Assembly (NCBI GenBank): GCA_016720145.1
Contig: JADJXV010000012.1
Location: forward strand, 62,001 to 126,000
Reading direction: 5' to 3'
Length of the DNA stretch: 64,000 bases
Source: Ignavibacteria bacterium
Lineage (GTDB): Bacteria > Bacteroidota > Ignavibacteria > Kapaibacteriales > UBA961
Shown here piece by piece: positions 55,178 through 64,000 of this stretch. The notes below the pieces were generated by a model. That model saw only the letters and a list, made by a program, of their open reading frames with translations. It did no database searches and was not told the DNA's origin. How positions within the stretch are numbered: the first letter of the stretch is position 1; each line of letters begins with the position of its first letter. The position numbers were made by a program, and so were the translations under genes.

Positions 55178-58100
55178 TTATTTGATCACATGTACTTGTA
55201 CAGTTTTGATGCTGTAGTCATATTCCATGCGAACAGTATAAGTACCGGATGGCAAGTTATTCACATCAAAGTCAGCGTTGTACACACCAACATTTAATGT
55301 TCCTTCTCTGAGATCAGTTACTTTACGTCCAAGTGCATCATAGAGAGCAACGCGAACCATTGCTTCTGTAGGCACACTGAATTGTACGGTAACCGTTCCA
55401 CCATTAGATGGATTCGGGAAAGCAGTCATACCATCCGCACCAAGACCTGCGATTGGCTCGACCGGCTTGGTAAAGGTAGTACCATTACCTGCTTGGAAGA
55501 CACCTGTGCGGCGGTTTTGATTGCTTGTACCGGCAGTATGTGAATCATCATTTGCATCATCGAGACCTGCTTTGATGATTGTTGGTTTGTTTGCATTTGC
55601 ATTTGCTGTACCACCGGTTTCAGCACCAGTACCTGTGACAGTAGCTTGTGAACCGAAGGTAGTTGCATGGTATGCGAATTGGACAAATCCGTTATCTGCG
55701 CCTGCAGTAGCTAAACGTTGGAGATAAACATCACCTTTGTTATCTGCGGCTGTACCTGTAGAGATAGTACCATAGAGACCACTACCAATTGCATGAAGCA
55801 TCAGACCACCGCGAAGATATTTGTTTTCGCGTCCTGCGGCTGTGATTGCTGTACCTGTACCCGGACCGGTAGAAGAGATTATATGAGCAGAAGTTGCATC
55901 TAATGCGTTTGCTGCTTTTGGTCCTAAAATCAACTGATGCACGAGACCAGTAGTGCTTTGGAAGCTTAGGTTTTCACCATAGTACTGATCTAATTCACTT
56001 GCTGTCCAACCAGCATTTTCACGAACTTCAACAACGTTGTTGAATGTTTCGCTGCCACCTGCTGCGTTATAGACTGTATTTGTATTCGCAAGTGGAGTAG
56101 CTATTTGGCGATAAATTCTAACTGCACCACCAATTACTACTACATCATTATCACGAATCATTGTGTTTGTAAAGTCATACGGCTCATTATCATCTGTTGT
56201 TAAGATAGCAGCATGACTGAATGTATTACCTGATGCAGGATTGAAGAAGGTACGGAGCTCAGTAGCACGTGTGCCACCTGAAACGGAACCAACCGTATAG
56301 TTTTCTCCATCAACGACTTGAGCAGAATCTCGGATTGTATTGTTCATACTCGATGCACTCAGTGTAAAGGTATTGCTTGCAAGCTCAATATCAACATTAT
56401 TGTCATTTTGAGTTGTAAGACCTTTACCACCGATTGTATTGTTGTTGATTTGCAAAGTACCTGCAGTAGCATCTGCATGAATACCGGCGATTGCAAGTAC
56501 TCCACCTGTACCAACTACATCACGCACACCTTGGATGGTATTGTATTGTACAATAGTCGTTGCACCCATACTTCCGGCTAATGCTACACCGTGACCGACA
56601 GTAATACCTACTCGTTCGCAATTTCGGATGATATTTCCACCGCTTGTAATACCTAAGCCCATAGCTGCTGCTGTAGCTGTAGCAGCATTTTGACCCACTG
56701 TATTTGGACCAAATGTTTGAGTAGTTTGACTTGCATCACCAAGTACGATACCGATACCTGCATTGCTACCGTTGCTTGATGAAATCGCTTGATTGGTACC
56801 GATGACATTACTTGTGAGTAAACCACCTGTGCTACGATCCAAGTAAATACCTATACTACCACGAGTTGCTCCACCTAAAGCAGAACCCTCTACCCAGCAT
56901 GCATCGACGCTAGGATTAGTTACTCTATCAAACATAATCGCTTTACCACCTGGTGAAGCTATACCAAGAGGAGTACCAGTTGAGCTGAAACCTTGGACTC
57001 TGAAATTACGGATTGTCGTGTTATCTGCGTTTGTAGCAGTTTGACCATCGATGAAGAAACCTGTTTGTTCGTTACCACTGATTGGAGCAGCCGGAGCATG
57101 TACTATATCACCACTTGGTACTGGGGCAGTCACGTTACCTGTTGTCGCCAAATAGGTGTGCCATGTTTCCATCGTCGTATTAGCACAATCGTATGCTTTG
57201 ATGGTTACTCCTCTAATTTCATTACCTGTGTATCCACCACCGTTACCGTTATAGGATACTTGTTCTGAGAAATACTCACCCCAATCATCGCCCATACCTG
57301 ATACAGGCAACCAACCGAAGACACCTTGAATTGCAAAAACTTTTTGACTATTTGCATCAATATCATCGACGGCGTTATTGATGTTTGCATAGTTTTCCAA
57401 CCATACACCCACACTTGAAGTACGTACTACACGAGCAAGAGCATTTGCTGCTGCCGGCTGCTGCCAACCATCAGTTCCTGCTGCTGCATCTGTACCAATA
57501 GTCCACCAAGGTATAAAGCTTGTCATGCTTTGTTCGCCTGTCGAGCAATTACCTGTTTGAATAAGTACATCGCCAAATGTTGCCGCAGTACATGGAGTTG
57601 GATTCAAAGGATTGAAAGTATTTGTCGGTCCGCTTGCGTGCTCCCACCAGTTACCGCGAGCATTTAATTGACACACTGTACCACTGTAGGTAGGCGAGTA
57701 ATTTAATGCATTTGTTGTATTGGTAAAGGAGTTATTGATAATCGACCAGCCGGTGTTAGAAATTGCTTCAAATGTACCTGTACCAAGTCTGATACCTGTT
57801 GTATTAGCGCGAATGAAGTTGTTTTGGATTGTAATAGTACCGGACATTCCAAACAATTTATTGATTCCGATACCACCCCATAACCCACTCGTGTTATTTA
57901 AGATATCATTGTCTTGTATGTTGAGAGTTCCTGTAGCACTTGCTTGACCGGTTGCAGTCGTTAAAGAATCTACGGATATGTTAGATAGAGTTGTGCTGAT
58001 TGCTCGGATATAATTTCGTAAAACTTGAGCATTTTGAACACCTAATAGACGAACTCCATTGGTTGATCCTGATGTATAACCATTATAATCAATAGCGTTG

Positions 58101-59935
58101 TCTGTGATGTTATTTGTAGTACTATGACGCTCAAGAGCAATTCCATCTGGAGGACCGACTACACCACCTGCAGTACGGTGAATCCAGTTACACTGAATAC
58201 CCCAGTTTGTTTTATTTGTTGAAGCAGGAGCACTCGCACTATAGATAGGACGAACATTTGATTCATCAAAATTATTATTGAGGATAAGTACAGTGTTACT
58301 TGCTGAATCAGAATAGATAAGTCCATTTGCAGAACCGGCGTTCAAGGTAATAAAATCAAAACCTTGAATTGTAACATTGCTTACAGCATTAATTTTGAAG
58401 ATTGGATTCGCTGGTGCGAAGTTGAAGAATCGTGTGTAGAACGCTCTACCTGCAAGTGCTGCAGGAGTCATTGATCCATCGACGATGTAGGTAGTATTAT
58501 CAAAACCGCAAAGTGCAGCATTGTTGGTACCTTGAACGGTAAGTGCTTTTGTGATAATATTATCACGGTTGTATGTGTCAGCTCCACCCCATGATGTAGC
58601 CACACCTGTAGTACCTACATTTACTGTTCCACTAGTGCAAGCAAGCGAAATAGCATCTTGAATATCAGGAATACCAGTGTAACCTGATCCTGCAGCTTGA
58701 GTTGCAAGAACAGTTGTATTACAGAAATTATCAGATAATGCAATATTACCCGTAGCTGTGATGCGATATGCACCAAGATTCATGGTAAGCGTATTCGCGT
58801 TTGTATTTGGAGTAGCGTTGAGACCATCAAAAGTGACGTCTTTTTCTAACGTAATTGGCTGTGATGGAGTAATTGCACCACCAGCTTGGAAAGTAACTGT
58901 ACCGACACGAGGAGTAGCACCTGCTGGAACTGCTACACCGGCATCATCATTACCAACACCTTCGTCATCTTGGTTGGTAGCAGTACCGAGAGCTGTTTGA
59001 ATACAGTCTGTTACATTTGCCATGAAGATAGTCGGTACGTCAATACGCACGATATCAGACATAGAAGCACAGTTACCAGATCCGTTAAGAGTAATCGAAG
59101 TGAGTGAACCACCTGCTCCACCTGCTCCACTATTACCACCGACGAAGTTTGTAGCGTCGTCTGAAGTAAGTGTTACATTGCTACGAGTCATTGTAGCAGC
59201 TTGTGCTGTGTAATCACCGCGATAATTTACCGTAGTCATACCACCGGCTGCAGTAAATACTAAACCTTGTTGGATAGTATTGGTCGTATCTGTGTTATCT
59301 GCCCAGTCAGTTGCTGTTGCTGATGCAGCTACACCAACAAATACAGAAGGAGATAAAAATGTACCACTCGTTACCCGTGTATCAAGGATATCATCTAATG
59401 CACTTCTGTTTGCGGTTGTCGCACAATCAGGACCATTAGGCAATACTTTATTCATTAAAGTAATTGGCATTGCGTTCGTTGCTGCACCGGCACCTGCTAC
59501 TGCAAAACGAATACGTTTTTGGAGAGTAAGTGCAGTGTTAAATGCTGCTGCGTTTGCGAGAGTCACTGTACCTGCATAGCCGTTAGTATCAGCAATGTCT
59601 CTCACAGCATCTAGCAATGCAAAATTATTACTACCGATAACTGTAATATTAGCCGGACGATCTAAGCCGTAGTTTGTCGTTTGGTAGTCAAAGCCGGCTG
59701 TATAGTTAAGCGGGGTTAACGTCTTCATATACGTAGCAGAAGCATTCGGAATCGTACCTGAAGGTTGATGTCCGTTGGTTAAGCTCGCTGCAAGTGGAAG
59801 CATTGTAGCATTCGTTACAAAACGAATACCCGGCCCTGGATCAGCATGGCAATCTGTAGCCCATGAAAGACCCGCAGCGGGAGAATTGTAAATAATACCA
59901 TTTGGTTCTACAATAAGGGGAGGTAAATTCACGAC
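55178..59935 (-). pseudogene. giant parallel beta-helix T9SS protein, 3' part
   Basis: This is the last ~1580 residues of a gene that starts at 62079. It is a long right-handed beta-helix region with Asn-rich turns (NNTIGGKG, TIQNNFIRANTTGIRLG, STGGLLTSNVIGTNQ) and ends with a T9SS signal (TAFPNPSNGGTVTVQF to VKTVQVHVIK). The ORF appears to begin with GTG at 59932 (VNLPPLIVEPNG), but that point is internal: frame B gives INGPFDIRVDYTG just upstream and one base must be dropped near 59930-59940. There is no signal peptide or ribosome site at the apparent start. It is part of one coding sequence with the two entries that follow. Confidence 0.82.
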
Positions 59936-61590
59936 CGGTGTAATCTACTCTGATATCAAATGGACCATTGATTGTCAATTGTGAAGCACTCTTGTAGATA
60001 CAATCACCTTGTATATACACTGTGACAGGACCGGCACCTAAAGCACCAAGTGCAACATTCAAGTCATCACCGCAGAAGACAATGATGAGGTTTGTTTGAA
60101 GAATAGTTGCTGCATTGTAAAATAAACTTCCCTGAGCAATGTATTCATCTGTTTTATCCCATAGCTTGAAGCTTGGACTCGTTGAAACACCACCATAATT
60201 AAAGTTGTTATTTGCTTGAGCATCTATATCGGTAGGGTCAGGTGTCGCGGGAGAAACATTATTACCATAGGATTGACGGGTGGTATTATTAAATGGGAAC
60301 TCTTCAGTTGCCATTGCAGCGCTTGCTGCAGCTACACCATCTGCACCTTGAGTAGCATAATCTTGGAAACAAGTATTACGTACTTCAATGCTTGTTGGAG
60401 GATTATTTGCTGCGTTTGCTGTATTATCCCAACCTGTAGTTAATATACCCACTTCTTGTGCACCTTCTTGGTCGAAGAAGAAGCCATTCACTGTAATATT
60501 TGTTGTGTTGTGGGCAGCTGCTGCACTTAGTGTAAAGATATGCATTGCATTGCCACTATTAGGACTGATTACCGGCTTTGAACCACTTCCACAGGTAGCC
60601 ATACTGTCACCTATAATGGCAACGTTTTGCTTTGAGAATACACAGACATTTTCAGCATAATTACCACTTGCTACTACAATCGTATCAGGATTTCCCGCAG
60701 CATCGACTGCTTGCTGAATTGTATTGAAAGCTGAATATCCCCAGCCTGCGGTTTCTTCAGTGTAGCTTTGGTTTACTTGCTCAGCCACTGAGAATTGTGG
60801 AGATGTAATTGCCATCACGTCACCTTGTGTAACTCCATAAAACGCATCTGCTGCAGCACCCGGAGGTGTAGCATCATACGTATAGCCGTTATTTAACGGG
60901 TCAGAATTACCCCAAGCATTTCCTTGCAAAGTAAGTGATCTGTTAGCAGTTGAAGTTGTATTTTCATAGCGAACACATCCGCTTGTCAAAAAACCTGTAC
61001 ATGTAAGACCTGAACCACCATTACCATTATAAACAATGTTATTGTTCTTTATAGTATAGCTTGAAGGAGTACCAATGATAGAGTTCGTAACAGTAATATT
61101 CAGTCCCCAATCATTATCCGTAATGATATTACCGTCAGTTTTTACAGAGTTCGACCCGATAAGTGCTGTACGACCATCAAAAATATGAATACCACCTGTT
61201 CGATCCTCAGTGGTGTTTCTGTGTCCGCGGATCACATTACGCTGCGCAGTGACTCTACCACCATACGCGGTCATAAGTCCTGCGTGCCAGCCGGTGTTGG
61301 TCATCGTACTTCCACTAATAATATTATCACGAACGGTAGGATTCGGCATTTGACTCACAAGAGTTGATGAAAGTGAGCGACCGATAGAAGCAATAGATAC
61401 GCTGTGATTGGATTCGAACGTTGAGTATTGGATGAGCGGAGTAGCTGTACCAATACACATAATACCAAAACCAAATACAGTGTTTTCATTTACACCATCA
61501 GCACCGTTCATTCCATGTACACGAACAGGATAGTTCGATGTAGAAGCTCCAACTGTACCCTGTGAGTTTTTGTACATCACACCCACGAAA
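59936..61590 (-). pseudogene. giant parallel beta-helix T9SS protein, middle part
   Basis: This is the middle ~550 residues of the broken gene. It continues the beta-helix (YKNSQGTVGASTSNYPVRVHG, IRGHRNTTEDRTGGIHIFDGRTALIG, TIQQAVDAAGNPDTIVVASGNYAENVCVF). The upper junction is at 61588-61591, where one extra A in AAAA (plus strand) shifts APGAF out of frame with VGVMYKNSQ; the lower junction is near 59930-59940. The open frame as called runs 59841-61673, but its ends are out of frame with the protein. The missing-base model gives a continuous protein. Confidence 0.8.
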
Positions 61591-62079
61591 AGCACCTGGT
61601 GCTGCAGGCGCTGCTGTATTACCATCAATATCAATACCATAGATATTGGTCGTGTAGCTGTTTGAAGCTGCATTCACATAAATAATCGGCTTGAATTGAT
61701 TGGTTGGGAGGGATACCGCTGCTATGTTTCCCACATTCCAATAAAGGAGTGTAGTCTCGGTATATGTTGTCATTCCTGCCCATGTGGGAGCTTGAATGAT
61801 GGTGCTTGCACTACCGGCACCTTGGAGAGTAAGAGATTTGTCGTTGATGACGACTTGTTCGACGAAAGTACCGGCACCGATATCGATTATATCACCGTTC
61901 GCTACCGAACCGCCATTAACCATGGCTTGTATCGTCAATTTCGCCGTTGCTATTGAGTTACCCGTATTTGCGTCGTTTCCTGCGGTGCGCACGTACCACG
62001 TGGCGGCATCACTGAAATTCAGACTCAAAAAGAAGAGTACTGTGAAGGCGATCATCAATAAAGAGGATTTGTTACGCAT
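61589..62079 (-). pseudogene. giant parallel beta-helix T9SS protein, 5' part with signal peptide
   Basis: The gene starts at ATG 62079 (MRNKSSLLMIAFTVLFFLSL) with AAAGGA about 11 nt upstream; a TTG at 62097 is less likely. The mature N-terminus (ATWYVRTAGNDANTGNSI, GDIIDIGAGTFVEQVVI, SLTLQGAGSASTIIQAP) is the start of a right-handed beta-helix of the pectate-lyase-like or Omp type. Past 61590 the frame is lost. Joined over its three parts the gene would encode about 2300 residues. The likely role is a T9SS-exported surface adhesin or structural filament. Confidence 0.82.
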
Positions 62080-62426
62080 ATTATGCGTTCCTTTCAAAAA
62101 TGTATTACATAAACAACTATTATATTAATTTCATACTTAAAGCTATCATTACGAATTGAACTGACTATTATTCACCACTTTCATCCAGTCTTGGAGACAG
62201 TTTTCCACAATTCGACGGGCGAATATACGAGATTATCGCCAAATATCCATGCCGTCACGGCATTTTTATTTGCGTTTTATCCTAATTTTACCAACGAATT
62301 ATACTACTATTGACTTTGTAAATATAACCCTCAAAATATTCTAGGAATAATTTGATTGATGGAATGAGTTTGCAATTACATTATATGCAACCGTACCATA
62401 GTACAATGACAATTTTATCTACTTGC

Positions 62427-62540
62427 CATTCCCCCGCCTTAGAAGTCGACCCCTTTATCAAGGGGTTTAAGACTCTTGACACTCCCCTTGCTAGGGTGGA
62501 AAATGCTCGCATCAGCGAACGAAGCGGATGTACTGCAATG
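62427..62540. repeat. AAATCCCC-family hairpin repeat, diverged copy B2
   Basis: This aligns with 42621-42724 (CCCCCGCCTTAGAAGTCGAC, CCCCTTTATCAAGGGG, ACTCCCCTTGCTAGGG, GAACGAAGCGGATGTACTG) but with several changes that weaken the stems. It lies in the 62080-62788 gap. That gap also has a small hairpin ATGCCGTCACGGCAT (62249-62263) with five T on the plus strand; no gene is seen. Confidence 0.55.
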
Positions 62541-62788
62541 GTATAAGATTATGAATTATAGTACCATTACGATATATTTTCACGTAATAAATTATAGAGA
62601 GTCTTCGGATAATATATCGTTTGTACCAGATGTCTTCCATCATTAGATACCATCAGTATTATTCCGGTTCAATTTGTTCCTCAATTCGAAAACGATAATC
62701 GTTATTTATCGTGTTAAAATATGAGCAATACCTACTCTCAATTCCACAATTGTCGAAAACCGCAATTACTATGCCAGCAAGTGATAAA

Positions 62789-63526
62789 TCATTGCGGAGC
62801 TTTCCAAATAATTTTTCCGTCTTGTCCAATGATAGCTGCAGCTCCGGTATTTTGAGGAGTTATACCCAGAGTCACTCGATTGATTCCATTATTATCAAAG
62901 AGCGTAAGCCCATACAATGAATTCTCTTGTGCGAATATTCCTACACGCTTTATACTTTTCTGGTCATATAAATCCATATACGGATATCCATCTGCACCTT
63001 CCGATAATCCCATCACCGCACGAGTCGCACCCGACTTATCCATTACTACATAATTACCACTGAATATCACATTGTTTTGTCCATTATTCACAATGTTTGT
63101 GGCGATTTCACCGCTTTTGTTATAGACCGTAATACTCGTCGATGTATCTGCATCATTCGTCATGAAAATTATCTTCTTACCGGCTTGATTATAGAGCGCA
63201 AAGCCGGTCGTTCCGGTAGCAGCGCTCACACCCATCGAGAGTCGCATTGTATTTGAATCTTTGCCGAATAACTTCAAGGAGACAAAGTCCTGATTGGGCG
63301 TAAGTGAAAGCTTTGCTCGCACTTTACCCGATGTATCTACCACATCTAATCTATTCGTCTCGACCTGCGTTGCAATTACTTTGTCAATTTTTAATATCCT
63401 CTCCCGCTCCATCCACCCTATCGTCGCACCCGTAATTATCAGTAACACCAACGCCAACACCACACGCTCTAACCGGTTGATTTTCTTGAGCAATATTGTA
63501 GAGTTGTGGCTAGTATCTTCATTCAT
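62789..63526 (-). CDS. anchored protein with repeated beta motif
   Basis: A 245-residue protein. A short cytoplasmic N-terminus is followed by one membrane helix (VVLALVLLIITGATIGW, about residues 22-38). The rest is extracytoplasmic and strand-rich, built of repeats of the form V-x-x-D-x-x-G-x-x-R-x-x-L (RLDVVDTSGKVRAKLSL, YVVMDKSGATRAVMGLSE, LTLFDNNGINRVTLGIT). Proteins of this form are common in environmental bacteria with no fixed function; I know no family name for it. It is alone on the minus strand, downstream of nothing obvious; repeat D (63608-63720) lies upstream of its start. Confidence 0.72.
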   Translation of the reverse strand: MNEDTSHNSTILLKKINRLERVVLALVLLIITGATIGWMERERILKIDKVIATQVETNRLDVVDTSGKVRAKLSLTPNQDFVSLKLFGKDSNTMRLSMGVSAATGTTGFALYNQAGKKIIFMTNDADTSTSITVYNKSGEIATNIVNNGQNNVIFSGNYVVMDKSGATRAVMGLSEGADGYPYMDLYDQKSIKRVGIFAQENSLYGLTLFDNNGINRVTLGITPQNTGAAAIIGQDGKIIWKAPQ

Positions 63527-63607
63527 AAACAGGACATTATTTCAAATTATTAATAGCTCAATAGGAGCGAAATCTTAATAGAAAAATTAATCAGATTGAC
63601 AGAGTAA

Positions 63608-63720
63608 ACTCCGATAGGAGTGATATTGTCACGTTTGCCTTTCGATTATATATCGCACCTACGGAGCTTTTATAGGGAATCGTGACGTTTTGCTATTACT
63701 ATATCGCCCTTATAGGGCTT
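63608..63720. repeat. tandem CGCnCCTAnGGnGC hairpin repeat (family D)
   Basis: Three related units of about 45-55 bp: ACTCCGATAGGAGT (63608-63621) with GTCACGTTTGCC; TATCGCACCTACGGAGC with GTGACGTTTTGC; and TATCGCCCTTATAGGGC (hairpin GCCCTTATAGGGC at 63706-63718). It lies in the 254-bp gap between the anchored protein and the T9SS tail. Confidence 0.5.
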
Positions 63721-63780
63721 AAGAAAACAAATAGTCGCCTTTGTTCTATAAATGTAACTTCGATATCATACCGAATATAA

Positions 63781-64000
63781 TCACTGCCCTACAATTATCT
63801 TCCCCTCAGAAGTAGCCGTTGAAGTCGTTGCTTTTACCAAATAGACTCCGTCCGGTACTTTTGTATTCGCTTTGTTTCTACCGTTCCACTTGAATTCTGC
63901 TGTCTGACTTTGAATTGGTGATGTAATGCGTTCAATTTCACGACCTTGCATATCAATGATCACGACCATTGCTTCTTCCCCATCTTTCATGCCAAATTGT
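63781..64000 (-). CDS. T9SS C-terminal sorting domain, fragment at the window edge
   Basis: The frame is open to the right edge; only about 73 residues are present (QFGMKDGEEAMVVIIDMQG, WNGRNKANTKVPDGVYLVKA, SEGKIIVGQ). This is a FlgD/T9SS type C-terminal signal, as found at the end of exported surface proteins. The ATG at 63990 is internal and should not be used as the start. The remaining gene lies beyond the window. Confidence 0.8.
   Translation of the reverse strand, partial: QFGMKDGEEAMVVIIDMQGREIERITSPIQSQTAEFKWNGRNKANTKVPDGVYLVKATTSTATSEGKIIVGQ

Noticed and set aside
1..64000. tRNA, rRNA or riboswitch genes
   Set aside because: No cloverleaf, rRNA core or known aptamer pattern was recognised in the intergenic spaces; a covariance search would be needed to rule them out.

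Overview
The window is a 64 kb stretch of a moderate-GC Gram-negative chromosome. At least six large secreted proteins end in the C-terminal sorting signal of the type IX secretion system (T9SS). IgGFc-binding-type adhesins, a TANFOR-domain giant protein, a FecR/CHASE2 pair and ATGA-overlapped gene pairs also occur. This points to the Bacteroidota-Chlorobiota-Ignavibacteriota group; a Kapabacteria/Ignavibacteria-like lineage is my best inference, but there is no rRNA or marker tree here to prove it.

Layout. 1-1151: tRNA modification (3' end of mtaB, then truA). 1200-1536: a MITE-like palindromic element. 1644-5156 (-): a small lipoprotein and an IgGFc-type T9SS protein. 5578-7026 (+): yicC-gmk. 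7414-9402 (+): a KimA/KUP-like APC permease. 9546-19851 (+): three tandem paralogous BNR/Asp-box surface proteins with T9SS signals, the third frameshifted. 19970-22192 (+): CHASE2 membrane protein and FecR-like protein. 22688-25242 (-): small protein, VanZ, NAD(P)HX repair enzyme. 25432-32385 (+): WG-repeat lipoprotein, an AT-rich two-gene islet, an MsbA-like ABC exporter, a small Cys-containing protein and a subclass B1 metallo-beta-lactamase. 32411-39234 (-): Fn3 protein, FAH-family hydrolase, a frameshifted methyltransferase and a second IgGFc-type T9SS protein. 39447-42371 (-): manA-DUF4129-DUF4350. 42859-55011 (-): a possible cell-envelope cassette of an LRR protein, a LolA-like protein, an outer-membrane barrel and a 2836-residue TANFOR/coiled-coil protein. 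55178-62079 (-): a 6.9 kb parallel beta-helix T9SS gene broken by two frameshifts. 62789-64000 (-): an anchored repeat protein and the tail of another T9SS protein.

Two themes run through the window. First, intergenic spaces carry at least five families of hairpin-rich dispersed repeats. The most striking is a ~220 bp composite element present three times, in which six palindromes are arranged symmetrically and their TGAA loops flip polarity at the centre. Second, at least five single-base frameshifts break otherwise intact genes, often at short homopolymers; residual assembly indels are the simplest explanation, but this needs reads to settle.

The housekeeping genes are ordinary. The accessory content is mostly cell-surface: T9SS cargo, a predicted barrel, LolA-like lipoprotein trafficking and a giant coiled-coil protein. 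The best candidate for an undescribed system is the LRR-LolA-barrel-TANFOR cassette.
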